DNA from: Rhizodiscina lignyota
Lineage: Eukaryota > Ascomycota > Dothideomycetes > Aulographales > Rhizodiscinaceae
Length of the DNA: 64,000 nucleotides
Direction: 5' to 3'
Assembly (NCBI GenBank): GCA_010015805.1
Contig: ML978122.1
Span: 2,700,453-2,764,452 of the forward strand
A program made the position numbers and the translations under genes. This document shows, in pieces, positions 11,841 to 23,191 of the stretch; position 1 is the stretch's first letter, and each line of letters starts with the position of its first letter. Under the pieces are notes generated by a model. The model did no database searches. It saw only the letters and a program-made list of their open reading frames with translations, and had not been told where the DNA came from.

Positions 11841-12217
11841 GCCGTCAGTGGTGGGTAATGAGGCGGTCGGCTCGAGTTATGACAGTTTGATCATGATCCC
11901 AACAGCACTCTAACAATCAGCCTCTGATCCAAAGATAATCTCTACAAACTTCCAGATATTGATATGGAGGTTGAAAGCAGCTTGGCAAATCGAGTCTCAA
12001 GGATGGATAGTCACGTGCGCCAAGACCTGGAACGCCGCCTCAAAATTCGAGCTTCACCTCACCGGAAAACAAGCTTGCGAGCTTCACTTGCTCCTCCAAC
12101 ACTCTCTTCACCACCCTCCAACTCCTTCGCGGTTATGCATCGCGTTTCTCTCTACCATCTCACACGCTTGCTCATCCTCGAATCGAACCCACCGTCTTGT
12201 GCTAGGACCTCTTCGAC
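11841..12217. promoter_or_regulatory. Divergent promoter region between URK1 and GID8
   Basis: A 377-bp gap separates two start codons pointing apart. The GID8 side has CT-rich stretches at about 12085-12175. I see no clear TATA box. It may contain an unrecognised 5' exon of URK1. Confidence 0.5.
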
Positions 12218-13527
12218 ATGGTACGTTAAGTCAATTCTTTCATAAAGCCTGCATCTTGTTAGCACCAACTCCTACGATGCGAACGCCAACCATACCCTGA
12301 AGATGTAATGAAAATAGAGCTGTGTATGCGAATTCTAACTATAAGCAGAGCACCTCCACCGTGTCGGCGGCGACGCCGTCGAAGCATCCTTTCGAGCGCC
12401 GCGTCGAGGAAGTCAAACCTTCAAAGACGTACGTCGCCCTCTCCTTCCCATATTCACGCTCCTATGATGTTGTCAAAAACAAATGGGAATCTCTCTGAAA
12501 ATTCCTTGAAGAGAACTATAATATTTGTCCTTTCTGAACTGCACGTTACTCTCACGATATTTCATTTCCAGGTTGAAGAGATCTCCTCGTTGTACTGACT
12601 TGAAAAATCTGCCAAACAGAGATCTGAATGCCATCATCATGGACTACTTCATCAGCGAGGGCTATCCCGACGCAGCTCGCATGCTTGCGAAGGAGGCCAA
12701 CATTAAGCCTACAGCCGATGAACATTCGATCTCTGAGCGTGTTGCTATTCGCAATGCTATCCACTGCGGAGACATACAGTCAGCCATTGAACGCATCAAT
12801 GAGCTCAACCCACAGGTTTGTACGCCCTCTGCTTTGTCTCCCTCTGTAATACATGATTATCCAAGTTTCATGCACCACTCTTACACCTTCGGGTAATGGT
12901 GAACACGACTCACACTTCAGTCCTCAGTATGATTTATTTTTGCAATAATTACACAGCTGTACTTGACAATACTTGACAAACAATCTGAGATAGCTAACAG
13001 CCTCCTCACAATAGATCCTCGACTCCGACCAGACCCTCCACTTCTCCCTCCTCAACCTCCAACTAATCGAGCTCATCAAACCCGTCATCACCTCACAATC
13101 CGCCGATCCGACCCCCGCCCTCGACTTTGCCACGTCACAGCTTGCCCCACGTGTTTCTGTTAATCGCGAATTCCTCGAAGACCTTGAGCGCACAATGTCC
13201 CTTCTCATATTTCCACTGGAGAGCCTGCAGCCGCAGCTTGCCAGACTCTTACAGCCGTCTTTGCGCATCGAAGTCGCCAGCAAGGTCAACGAGGCGATCC
13301 TCCAGATGCAAGGTAAGCGACGAGAGGCGAAGATCAAGGACTTGGTACGACTTAGAGCTTGGGCAGAGAACAAGGCACGCGAATCGAAGAAGGATATTCC
13401 AGCGAAGTTGACTCTGGGTCTGGATGGAGACAAGGACCACAGGAGAGAGCATGAGGATGGGCTGGATCATGATGATGACGATGATGACGAAAGGCACGGG
13501 AATGGCGCAGATATCATGGTGCATTGA
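12218..13527 (+). CDS. GID8: GID/CTLH ubiquitin-ligase subunit Gid8 (LisH-CTLH-CRA)
   Basis: Four exons, 12218-12220, 12349-12428, 12620-12815 and 13015-13527, give 263 aa. The first exon is only the ATG, followed at once by a GTACGT donor. Exon 2 has no Met and begins STSTVSAATPSKHPFERRVE, so an upstream start is required. Joining exons 2 and 3 restores KTDLNAIIMDYFISEGYPDAA, a LisH motif, followed by CTLH (ISERVAIRNAIHCGDIQSAI) and, in exon 4, the CRA part (LLNLQLIELIK and following). The C-terminus has an Asp-rich run. Gid8 is a scaffold subunit of the GID/CTLH E3 ligase, which removes gluconeogenic enzymes after glucose addition in yeast. Splice phases all agree. Confidence 0.88.
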
Positions 13528-13969
13528 TTGACTTTATACTGGGCGCCAGGAATAGGCACAACTAGGGATTGTTTTTAGGCTCGGGCTGGGTTGTTTTTAC
13601 GTGTGCATAGCGATGGCGTCTGGCTGGATGGAGGCTCCCATCATGATAGTGCGGCTCGGGAAAAGAGCCTGACACCAATAACATACTTGCATGAACTATA
13701 TTGCGCCTCGTTATGCAGTGTAGTTACGTGACCGATGAGATTTGTTCAAGGCAAGCTCGTGAACTGTCAAAAGAGCTCCCAGCGAATATCAACCAGATGC
13801 TCGCCGCAGCTTCCCTGGAAGCAATCATTACTTCTAGTGGAGTCACGTTGATGGTCTCTACTCCGTACTGAACGTCACAAAAGCGTCTAAATGATGCCGA
13901 ATTGAGGGTCTCAATGTATGTGCAAGACTCCAAAAAGGCTGATGAGCTGTACGAAGGTGCTAGTCTCTC
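13528..13969. other. Intergenic between GID8 and repeat cluster A
   Basis: This is the 3' side of GID8. A 96-codon minus-strand frame at 13724-14014 runs into the repeat cluster and is probably repeat-derived rather than a gene. Confidence 0.4.
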
Positions 13970-14420
13970 ATGAGCGTAAGAGATCTGCAAGAGAGCTCTT
14001 TTCCGCGACAACAAGAACCAAATCCTCTAAGACAGACTTTGTAAGCTACTTCCAGACAATCTCGAATGTAAACTCATCAACACGCGGAAGCTCCTTACAA
14101 GTGCTGAAGGCAACTGTACAATAGCGGCTCTGTATGCAGACTGTTCGAACGCAGGAAACTAGCTCCTTCGTATGGAGTATTTGATTGACAGCCTTTTGAC
14201 CTGGACATCTAATCTCTCTCATCTACGAAAGAGCTGTTTTCTGGCGAGCGAACTAAAGCTGCAACGGCGTCCCTTTTCTGTGATATCGAGAAGCTACTCC
14301 CTGATAACCTCAATGTAACTATACCAACGTGAGAAAGTCTCTTAGAAATACTAGGGGAAACTTTGATAGCGTGGCTCCGCAGGCTGTTCGCTCTCTAGAA
14401 ACCAGCTCCTTCGTAATGAA
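13970..14420. repeat. Decayed tandem repeat, cluster A (two units)
   Basis: Two diverged units lie here. The first carries TTCCGCGACAACAAGAACC at 14001 and ends with CTAGCTCCTTCG near 14157-14168. The second carries the related TTCTGTGATATCGAG at 14276 and ends with CCAGCTCCTTCG near 14402-14413. Unit 2 lacks about 32 bp present in unit 1. The same family occurs as cluster B at 23.83-24.12 kb. On the minus strand, unit 1 contains an open stretch DEFTFEIVWK followed by TAG at 14046-14048, mirrored in cluster B. Origin unknown: it could be a decayed gene end or a non-coding minisatellite. Confidence 0.65.
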
Positions 14421-14451
14421 CGACAACACTGGGAAATACGAAAGCCAACAA

Positions 14452-15869
14452 TCAGAGGGGTATATCCTCCATCAACTCCACCGCGCCCTCCCTCGCAACC
14501 GTCACAATCACATCGCCCAACGTCTTCGTCGCAAATCCAGCCTCACAGTACGTGAAATAGTACTCCCATTTCCTTCTAAACATGTCCATATCCTCCTTCG
14601 ACATTGATCTCTTGCTGTCCGCTCTGAGCGCCGGCTTTATCCTGGCGTCAAAGTTGCGCAGGAAGGATTCACGCCAGAGACGAAGCGTTTTCGCGTAGTG
14701 CGGGCCGATGTCCTCGATGGAGGAGACGAGGAGGGAATTGTGCGAGCCGGATGTTAGGGCGGAGACGAGGCCAAATGTGGTGGGGAGATGGCCGCCGGGG
14801 AAGATGTAGCGACGGATGAAGTCGTCGGATTTGGAGTAGGCGTCGTATCTCTGTTCACGATTTAGCCTCGATTTCCCCGCCGGAGAAGAGATGGGAAAAG
14901 AAGGGGTCAAGGTACCGTCTCCGGCATCGTGATGCACTGGAAGCTCGCAATCCCGCCATCCTTCTTCAACAGCTTATCAACGCACCCGAAATACGTCGCC
15001 AGCCATTCTCGGCCCACTGCCTCAAGCATCTCGATGCTCACGACCTTGTCATATGCTTCCCTATCGTACGGCCGCGGACAATCTCTGTAGTCGCATAGTA
15101 GCACCGTTATCCTCTCCTCCATGCCTGCGTCCCTGATTCTCTTCTGTGCCAGCTCCTGTTGCTCAACGGACAACGTGAGGGATGTGACGCGACAGCCTGT
15201 CTCGCGCACTGCTTTGATCGCAAAGGAGCCCCATCCCGTACCGATTTCGAGAACATGGTCGGTAGGCTTGATATGGCAGTTGTCGATGAATCTTTTCAGC
15301 TTCCGCTGCTGAGCCTGATCGAGAGTCTCAGTCGCAGAGGCTGGGTGGGAGAGGGGTAGGAAAATGGGGCACGAGTATGTCATGTCAGGCGAGAGGAACG
15401 CGGAGAACATGTCATTGGAGATGTCATAATGTGCCGCAATGTTCAGTCGCGCGTTGGACAGGCTATTCGTCGCACGGAGAAGGCTGGAAATCGAGGAAGC
15501 CAGGGTTGAAGTAATGGTGCTGCCCGAAAGGTAGGAACGGTTGAGGATGAAGAGCCTGAAGAAGGACGTCAAGTCCGAACATGAAGTCTCACCGAGCATA
15601 TAGCTCTCCGCGAAACCCATGTCTGCGAACAGCGCTAGCCGAACCCAAAAAACATCTTTATGGACGGTCAGCGTGACATTGGGTAAGTCAGTGATAGCAG
15701 CAGTTCCACAAATCGTAACTTCGCCACCCAGCTCCTCGACTTCCAGACGTCCTATCTGTATGCCCTTAAGTAAGGAGAGGCTGAGGACACGCGATGTGGC
15801 CACGAGAGGATTCCACGCGAGGGTGCCGGCGTAGCTGCTCAGAGCGCTAAAGCGCTGGAGAACAGACAT
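14452..15869 (-). CDS. Cyclopropane-fatty-acyl-phospholipid-synthase-like methyltransferase
   Basis: Two exons on the minus strand, 14916-15869 and 14452-14850, give 450 aa. The intron (GTACCT...AACAG) joins ITMPET to RYDAYSKSDDFIRRYIFPGG, which is continuous in the family. Motifs are the substrate-side block HYDISNDMFSAFLSPDMTYS, the SAM-binding motif I VLEIGTGWGSFAIKA, and EMLEAVGREW. Length fits the usual 400-450 aa. The family adds a methylene or methyl group from SAM to unsaturated acyl chains of phospholipids. Whether this copy makes cyclopropane or methyl-branched lipids cannot be read here. The stop lies about 30 bp from repeat cluster A. Confidence 0.88.
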
Positions 15870-17088
15870 ATGGCACCAGGCGAGGAGACAGCAAGTTCCA
15901 ATTCAGCCTCAGCACGTTGATCGTTCGCGACTGGTTTGGTCTCCGGTAGGATCCACTGAAATTTGTTCAACCACGAGGTTGTGTAGTGGTAGTTCAGCTC
16001 TTAAGTCGTCTTTGCATGTGGCTACAATTGAGAGAACACGGATTGGAGAAAGGGAAGCAAGACCGCGCTATGCTGGACAAGAAAAGACGAAGCAAATGAA
16101 CTGTAGAGGCACACTACTGAAGAGGGAGACGCGAGATGACAGAGACATTTGAAAAAGTAACGATCCATGACACGACCACGCGGACACAGCGTCAACGCCA
16201 GACAATCGGTACTAACTCCGCTGTCGTTGCTTCGGATGAAAGCGAGACCTTCAATCCAATTGCACCACGACTCGGCAGCAGAGGGAGACTGCTCTCGCGA
16301 GGCATTTCGTGCGGCGCCATGCTGTTCCTGGAACGTATAATGACGTTTGCAAGAATCTACAAGGATTCGTGTGCAGCAGGAGGGCCCGGCATAGGGTGTG
16401 TCGGACGCCTCTTCCGCCGACATGGGGCCATGGCCGTGAGGCTCACGGGTACGTGCCGGGAAAAGAACGGGCGAGTCGAGTGCCAGCTCTGGTTGCTGTT
16501 TGTTGTGCTTACGATTGAGGGAGGTTCGATTGATCGCCCTCGATCTTGTGAGAGATGCCTTCCTTAGCCCCTCGATCTGCACCTGCCCCGCGCTAAAATG
16601 GCCATCCTGGTCAGTGGCGCATGAGCAGCGGCGCTGGAAAGTTCAACTTCCGGTTTCATGGCCCAAACATTCTGCTTTATTCAGTGTGATATCGAATTGT
16701 GTGTCAAGTACTTGTGCACGAGTGTAGGCCAGCGCGTTGAACGATCGGAATTGATGTTGGAAGCAACGTCTCCGGCAATGAGCTCCTGGTGTAGTCCTGC
16801 TTGATAGATCGCATCGAGTTCGATGTTGAGTGGAGTCTCCTCAATGGCAGCCGCCTGTCGACAAAATGGCTTGTGTTATCGGATCTGACTGCTCCGTAAT
16901 GTTTCTCACAGCTACAGCCAAGCTTAATAGTAATTTCTGTCCCAGAAGCCGGGGCAAACGTTAATGGTTGCGCGTCTCCTGTCTCGGATAGATCCGAGAT
17001 GAAGCTATTCCATTCTGGGCAAGAGTAGCTGGACGCGTCGTTTAGGACGCGTCTTGTTGAGTCCCAAGAATCATCACTTCAATCGAAC
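15870..17088. other. Divergent intergenic region with unsupported overlapping frames
   Basis: Promoters of the CFA-synthase-like gene (minus) and RNase H2C (plus) should lie here. A 186-codon frame on the minus strand (16022-16582) and a 143-codon frame on the plus strand (16136-16567) overlap each other. Neither shows a family pattern, so I do not call them. Confidence 0.45.
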
Positions 17089-17682
17089 ATGCTGGCCATT
17101 CAAAAGAAACGCGAAAGCCCCAAAGTCGAAGCGCACGCACTGCCATGCCGTCTACACCACAGCGGCCACATCGACACGCGTAATCGCTGGAAGCCAGAGT
17201 CACAAGTTGACGGCACATCTACTGTCTACTTCCGCGGACGCAAGCTTCGAGGACGCACTATCAAGCTACCAGAGGGCTATGAAGGTACCAATTCTTGCCA
17301 AGATCATCTAGTGTGATTCATCTGACTCGCCTGGTAGGCCACATTTTAAAGACCACAGAAACACGATTACCGCAAAACGAACCACTTCCGCAGATACCTC
17401 CCGAAGATGCAAACGGAGACGATGATGAAGGTGAGGAGGATACACTTGTGGACGTAAAGGTAGTAGAGGATATTGGAACGTTTGAGCATATCACGGTTTG
17501 GGGTCACGATGCGGTACCAGGCGAAGAAGAGGATCCATATGCAAGAGGCATAAAAGAATGGATTGGACTTGCGGAAGCGGTAAGGACAATCGGACTTTCG
17601 CTAGGCATATACATGTTAACTGTTATAGATCCATGGAAGCCCGACGGAAAGGCACAATACAGACACGGGTCAGAAGGTGTAA
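17089..17682 (+). CDS. RNH203: Ribonuclease H2 subunit C
   Basis: Three exons, 17089-17284, 17338-17579 and 17629-17682, give 163 aa. Exon 1 has the subunit C signature HALPCRLHHSGHI and TVYFRGRKLRGRTIKLPEGY. Exon 2 has an acidic linker, then FEHITVWGHDAVPGEEEDPY and KEWIGLAEA. The last intron begins GTAAGG and ends TTATAG. Using it gives AEAIHG, as in homologues, whereas reading through would add an unrelated 58-residue tail. RNase H2 removes ribonucleotides and RNA-DNA hybrids from nuclear DNA; subunit C is a non-catalytic structural partner of B. It is convergent with the DUF4385 gene. Confidence 0.88.
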
Positions 17683-17892
17683 TCGCCGGAGTGACGAAGC
17701 CATGCCTCTGTTTATGGTCAGCATTGCCAGAATTCGAGATTCCCACTTTGTGAAGCAAATACCTGAGATTATTATTTCACGATCTCATAAACTTTGAGAA
17801 TCCCTTTCCGCCTCTCGAACCAGTGTGCACCAGCGCATTGAGTTATCGAGGAAACCACCTCAACCGCAGCTCCCGAGTTCTAACGCCCACTG

Positions 17893-18546
17893 TCAACCAT
17901 CGTCGTTCTCCTCCTCGCCGCTGTCTGGTTTATTTGCCATGGCATTGTTCTTCTGCATCCTATCCCACTCCCTTTGCTCTTTCACGAACGCCTCCTTTCG
18001 CATCTGATACCCCTCATGCTCTAGACATCTCACCCATACCTCACGGAATATCTCTGAAGCTTCGAGCTTTGTCTGCGCGTCCTTATGTTTCGAAGATTTG
18101 GCGAGCTCAGCGCCAGTATCTTTGTCATTGCGGCCCCCGGCGTGGTTAGCATAGCGCTTCGCGCGCGTCATGCCCTTCTAACGATTAGTCTGGAGTCGAT
18201 GTACAATGAGTCCAGACGGCATTGGTAGCAACAGCGTCCATAATAATTACGGGTGACAGAATGAATACAACTGAAGAGGAAACGTTTCCGAACCACTCCT
18301 CGATCTTTGGTAACCTACCATCTGAATAAACTTCCTGCACATGTCCATGCCCACAAAATCGGACTCCTCATGATACTGCTCAAATCTTTGCCATAGATCG
18401 CATGAGCTCTTGCGCGCAATCTGAGGCGTCTTGAAGCGCCATAGAGGTAACAATTCAGACTTGTACGGCTCGAAAGTGAGCACGCCTTGCTCGCCGCGGC
18501 CAATGCGATATGACATTCGTAGTGCTTTGTCTGTGCCTGCCGTCAT
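17893..18546 (-). CDS. DUF4385-family protein
   Basis: Two exons on the minus strand, 18319-18546 and 17893-18174 (or to 18177), give 169 or 170 aa. The sequence follows the DUF4385 pattern: SYRIGRGEQGVLTFEPYKSE, LLPLWRFKTPQIARKS, DFVGMDMCRKFIQM, then MTRAKRYANHAGGR. The C-terminal part is charged and likely helical. The acceptor is TAGAAG, a NAGNAG tandem site, so forms with or without one extra Lys before GMTRAK are possible; family similarity favours the shorter. The biochemical role of the family is not known to me. Confidence 0.8.
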
Positions 18547-19032
18547 TGTGGGATATTAATTATCGGTTGCCACTTGCAATTTGAAAGAAAGGAGTGACTC
18601 TAAAGAGAGTGAGAACATCGGCACTTTTTCTACGGGCAATCGGGGTCCCGATCTTCCTGCTTTACTCTAAATGCATTGACCGTCCGTGCCTGGAGATCGT
18701 GGCACGTCGTGGCGTCATACATCGTGAACATCATGAACTTCCAATTCAGCAAGAAAACTCAGATTCTTACGAGGTCAAAACTGTCTATCTGTATTTCCAC
18801 ACTAACGACTCAGTTCAACGACTCATGATATGCGGAAGGAAAGCCTGGCGGCCATGGCCGACGGATCGCATGACTACTTCCGCTGGTTATCTGGCCGCCG
18901 GTATCGTTAACTTAGCTCAGGATAGCCGATAGGCGCTAATAGTTTCTCGTTTTAGATGAAATTAATCAATTAAGACCGCTGAGATGTTCTTACAAGAACA
19001 TATGAACTATTTTCATTCATCAATCGGTCGCA
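18547..19032. other. Divergent intergenic region
   Basis: Promoter space between the DUF4385 gene (minus) and the amidase (plus). It is AT-rich near 18950-19020. A 112-codon plus frame at 18594-18932 shows no family pattern. Confidence 0.45.
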
Positions 19033-20658
19033 ATGGTACTCAGAGCGAGCCACACTCCGTACTCGATTGCCTCAGTTCAACAAGCGATCAGCAATGGGAA
19101 GACTGTGCGTGCAATCGTCGAGGAGCACCTAAAGGCGATCGAAGAGCTGGATTCCAAGATAAATTCTATTACAGCACTTAACCCGCAGGCTCTGCAAGAT
19201 GCAGAGCAATTGGATGTAGGTACGCTCCTGGTGCTTCCGAGGCAGGAAATTAGCGAGAAAGATTTGGACAACGAGTTCTCGTCCAACAGTCTTTGGATCT
19301 GTTTTTGGAAGAAGTGATGAACTCTCAACTGACTCTTACAGCGCCTCGATTCAAGCAAAAGGGGGCCCCTCTTCGGTGTCCCTATTGTTATCAAGGACCA
19401 AATTGAGACTGCTGGAATCCCAACAGCATTTGGAAGCATTAGATGCAAGGACTACATTCCAGCAACCGATGCTACGCTTATCACGAAGTTGAAGGAGGCC
19501 GGAGCTGTGATCATCGCCAAATCTGTAATGCCAGATTGGGCCACATCGTGGTGGTCAACTTCTTCACTAAGCGGCACAACTAAGAATCCGTATGATCTTT
19601 CCCGGGAGCCTGGCGGCTCCTCCAGCGGAAGCGCTGCTGCGGTCGCATCCGCCATGGCAGTTGCGGGCATTGGTGGTGATACAGGCGGCAGTATTAGACT
19701 ACCATCAAATTTCTGTGGTTTGGTCGGTGTCCGAGTCACTCCAGGCCGTATTAGTCGCGATGGCATGTCCGCTCTTGTCACTACTCAGGATACGCCTGGG
19801 CCGATGACAACGTCTGTCGAAGATGCCGCGAAAATCTTGGACGTGATCGCTGGCTTTGATGAGAAAGACGAGTTCACCTCGATTAACGCAATAAAGCCCC
19901 TTGGCTCCTTTCAGACCGCCATTCAGGGCCCATCAATAAAGGGAAAACGACTCGGTGTCTTGCGGCAAGCCTTTGGCACTCACAAAGGAGTGACCAAAGT
20001 CATCGGCTCTGCCCTCGATCGATTCGCCCAAGCTGGAGCAGAACTCATTGATGTGGAGATCCCTGATCTAGAATACTACAAGAGCTATACTTTCATATAT
20101 CCTATACGATCAAAGTCAGACATCAACGGATTCCTCGCGTCTCGTAAAGAGCTCGCTCATCTTAAGATCGAAGATCTACAGGCAGCCGGAGAGTACCACA
20201 AAGCACTCGATCTGATCGATAGGATTGCGGTGGGCCCCGCGGACATGACAGAGGCTCCAGACTTCGCCGCTAAGCTGCTTGCTCAGATGAAATTCCAGCG
20301 TCTAACTGCTGCGATATTTGCGAAGCATAAGCTTGATGCGATGATTTATCCTACCTCTCAACTTCCGGCGCCGAAGACACAGGATATACTCGACATGCGG
20401 TAAGACACCAACTCAAGACTCCAATACTATATGAACACTAACGGTAAAAGGTGGAGCTGTGCGGACTACCCGACCAACACGATCATTGGAAGCCAGCTTC
20501 TCTGGTGTGCGATGTCCGTTCCAGTTGGCAAAACGGTCGATGTTGAAGAGGATCCCGATGGGCCTGAACTGCCGATCGGGCTTGAGGTTCTCTGTCTGCC
20601 GCTGGATGAAGAGCGCATGATGGCTATCGGTGCAGGGGTTGAAGCCGCAATGAAATAA
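19033..20658 (+). CDS. Amidase-signature family enzyme
   Basis: Three exons, 19033-19215, 19342-20399 and 20451-20658, give 482 aa. The Ser-cisSer-Lys triad is visible: Lys79 in GVPIVIKDQ, Ser155 in EPGGSSSGSAAAVAS and Ser178 in GGDTGGSIRLP. The third intron joins ILDM(R) to WSCADYPTNTIIGSQLLWCA, and the C-terminus ends with the usual LPIGLEVLCLP block. The family hydrolyses amide bonds of diverse substrates (acetamide, fatty-acid amides, aryl amides); the substrate is not predictable here. There is no signal peptide, so it is probably cytosolic. Confidence 0.88.
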
Positions 20659-21287
20659 AGCACTAATATTCTGAAATGAAATCAGTGCTGCTTATATTGA
20701 CTGGCAAATATCCAATACCAATCCCGTTCTTACTGAACGGACGGGGTTGAGTTGTAGCAATGAACAGATAGGCTACAAAATGTAAACTGCCACACTGAGT
20801 TCTTCACTGGTTGATTACTCTACGATACCTCTTTCGGAAAATGCTGCACAGCTCTAAGCCCCATGCTTCAACATCTCACACGAACATCAAAATTTGCGCT
20901 TCGTGTACGCGATATACTCCTAGGGGAATACTGACCTCACCAAAGTCCATTTCCGCTTTCGAACCTGAGCATACAAGGGTTTAAAACTGAGCAGTGACTA
21001 AGCAACCTGAGTGCGTGGCTGTGTAATCCTGAGCAAGTAGATAACCGGCGTCCCAGATTCAGGCCACTCCCATGTTCAGTGGCCCAGCTCTTGACACATG
21101 GGCCAGTTTCTGGCACCAAGTAGCCCAGATTTAGGCCCCAAAGCTCGTTTATACTATGGGATTATGCGCGGCTAGGACTGTATTTAAATTAATAAATTAA
21201 TAAATTCTTTTTGCTGTGTCTTGAATCGTACCTCAAAATGTAGTCTCAAATGTGTATTCTATCTAGTTAGGCCAACATATCTTTCAC
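20659..21287. other. Convergent intergenic region with short degenerate repeats
   Basis: This separates the 3' ends of the amidase and the reductase-like gene. At 21050-21140 a short motif of the form CCCAGATT(C/T)AGGCC recurs in degenerate form beside related GGGCCAG and GGCCCAG words. An AT-rich run of AATTAATAAATTAATAAATT type lies at 21185-21206. No gene seen. Confidence 0.5.
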
Positions 21288-22217
21288 TCATACATATTTC
21301 GATCTTAGCTGGCTAATCAGTCGTACATCGTCACCTGAAGGCGCTGCTCCTATTATGCTTTCCGCCAACCCAAGCATCTCTCGTTCCCAGTTCGGCACTT
21401 GTGGGTTATTACGGATACTGGATACTCTCGTCAAGACCCAAAGCACTCCAGTAAGCACGAAGCTGGGCGCTGCAACACCAAGGTAGAATATGAACTTGGG
21501 CGTGATATCATTTCCAAGCTTCTTGGTCAGTGTGAGCCCTTCCCTAGCAGCGCCGGCACTGAGCCGTGCTTCCGCCCACGTTACTCCCGATTTCCTTTTA
21601 GCAGCCGCAACCAGCGAGCTCATAACACCAAGTGCCATGGCGGCACGTGTGCGCAGCCAGCTCTGCATATCAGGCTCGTAGACAGACGTGATTTCGGCGG
21701 AGGAGAAGATAGAGCGCCATTCGGGTGATGAGATGATGGTGATTTGGCCGAAGCTGAGAAATTGGTGCACCAATACTCCATCGTAGAAGGATGCCTTAAT
21801 CGCCGGGAATCCCATAATACAGCGTTCCTTGCCTAGGACGTCGAAGTACTTACCCAGCGATGCGAAAGTGTTAAACATGAATAGAAACTCTGTTGATTTT
21901 GGACACGCCTTTAGCGTAGCGAACAATGGCTCATCAAGTTGGTGCTCAGTGACGGTAAGGAGGACCAGGTCCCAGGGTTGTGCAGTATCGAGGGATCCAA
22001 CAGCCCTCACAGGAGTCTTCGTGATTTCCGTCGCTTTCTCCGACTTCTTCGCCAGCACACCGCCGTTTTCCTCGAGATTTGCAAGTCGCTGGCCACGGCC
22101 TACGATTGTGACATCGTGTCCGGCCTTGACAAGATGAACTGCAAATGCGCAGCCTACGGGTCCCGCGCCAATAATGGCAATCTTTTTCTTTTCTGCGGCC
22201 ATGACGGTTGAAGCCAA
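21288..22217 (-). CDS. Ketopantoate-reductase-like (ApbA/PanE) NAD(P)-binding protein
   Basis: Single exon, 309 aa. An N-terminal Rossmann fold has the dinucleotide motif IAIIGAGPVGCAFAVHL, followed by VTIVGRG. That is the ApbA/PanE N-terminal domain. The C-terminal half is less typical and includes a hydrophobic segment (KFIFYLGVAAPSFVLTGVLW) that may be membrane-associated, unlike true pantothenate-pathway enzymes. A real 2-dehydropantoate reductase role is therefore uncertain. Two starts are possible, 22217 and 22202 (MAAEKKK). A TATATA at 22231-22236 sits so close to the first ATG that the second may be used more. It is divergent from the next gene over 209 bp. Confidence 0.75.
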   Translation of the reverse strand: MASTVMAAEKKKIAIIGAGPVGCAFAVHLVKAGHDVTIVGRGQRLANLEENGGVLAKKSEKATEITKTPVRAVGSLDTAQPWDLVLLTVTEHQLDEPLFATLKACPKSTEFLFMFNTFASLGKYFDVLGKERCIMGFPAIKASFYDGVLVHQFLSFGQITIISSPEWRSIFSSAEITSVYEPDMQSWLRTRAAMALGVMSSLVAAAKRKSGVTWAEARLSAGAAREGLTLTKKLGNDITPKFIFYLGVAAPSFVLTGVLWVLTRVSSIRNNPQVPNWEREMLGLAESIIGAAPSGDDVRLISQLRSKYV

Positions 22218-22426
22218 GGTTGGATGCGGTTATATAGGATACGCCACAGCGCATTTAATTTTACGGCCACTTGCAAATTACGGCCAATAGGACTGATCCT
22301 GCCTGTCTGGCGGCATTTCTTCGGTAACAAAGACACCCCTGTAAGTGCTCCGTATATATTTATCTATGTTAACCAAGCATATATCATTCTTCTGATTGCA
22401 AACACAAAGCCTACCTAACCATCAAA

Positions 22427-23191
22427 ATGCGCCACCACAAGATTCGCTACAATAATGCTCACAAGCAGGCGCAGTCACCTTTCTTCAGCCTACCGAATGA
22501 GATCCGTCTTCTCATCTACAACTTCATGATACCCTCGGAGCTTGATGTCTATCAGTTCAATGCCTCAGACCCTGGAAACCAGGGATATACGAGTCAATGG
22601 GTGCTCTTCTGGCGTGGCAGGGACGAGTTCGCGGAGAAAGTCGCGGGCTACTTGGACTCGACTCGCACCGTGTGCAAACGGATGAACACCGAAGCCGGCC
22701 ACGAGTTCTTCAACAGAGTCCACTTCCAGCTGCACATAGGTTGTTACAAGCAATCCAACCCCCTCCAGTACGAACAGTTACTTTACCCGCATGTGCAGCA
22801 CCTTGAGCTTCGCCTTGGCGACCGCGGCCCTGACGAGAGGATACGCAAAGAGATCAAGTCGGCCGCGGAGCGATTTGTCAACTTGAAGACACTCAGAATC
22901 CAATTTCTCGACTCCCCCATGTCCACGGTTAGCTCCGAGGATAGAGGCAGGAAACGCCTCAAAAAGTCCGTCTACGACTACCTGTACCGGCAAGGCGGAA
23001 CCCATGATCTGCTTTATGCGCTGGGGGCCTTCAAAGTTAGCACTACTGTCACCCTCACGTACTATCCGGACTTCTTGCTCGAACCACTCAGCGAGTTGGG
23101 TGTCGAGCGCACCCTCTGCGAGATATCCAGAGCTGGGGGTGTGACGAAGGAAATTGGGGAAGAGTACTACTCACTTTGCTCAACGTTATAA
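22427..23191 (+). CDS. Fungal hypothetical protein with F-box/2EXR-like N-terminus
   Basis: Single exon, 254 aa. Residues 18-32 (FFSLPNEIRLLIYNF) resemble the LPxEIRxxIY signature at the start of F-box-like and 2EXR-type proteins abundant in Pezizomycotina. The remainder has long charged helices and a segment HLELRLGDRGPDERI, but no catalytic motif. TATATATTTA at 22352-22361 lies about 65 bp upstream. The family is lineage-expanded and mostly uncharacterised. I assign no function. Confidence 0.7.
   Translation: MRHHKIRYNNAHKQAQSPFFSLPNEIRLLIYNFMIPSELDVYQFNASDPGNQGYTSQWVLFWRGRDEFAEKVAGYLDSTRTVCKRMNTEAGHEFFNRVHFQLHIGCYKQSNPLQYEQLLYPHVQHLELRLGDRGPDERIRKEIKSAAERFVNLKTLRIQFLDSPMSTVSSEDRGRKRLKKSVYDYLYRQGGTHDLLYALGAFKVSTTVTLTYYPDFLLEPLSELGVERTLCEISRAGGVTKEIGEEYYSLCSTL

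Noticed and set aside
16022-16582. 186-codon minus frame overlapping a 143-codon plus frame
   Set aside because: No domain, no splice continuity, and each is the other's antisense. It lies in the promoter space of two divergent genes.
17295-17753. Reading RNase H2C straight to the stop at 17753
   Set aside because: A GTAAGG...TTATAG intron removes the unrelated tail and restores AEAIHG, as in homologues.
21050-21140. Short CCCAGATTYAGGCC-type words
   Set aside because: Too short and degenerate to define a unit or element; kept only as a note in the intergenic entry.
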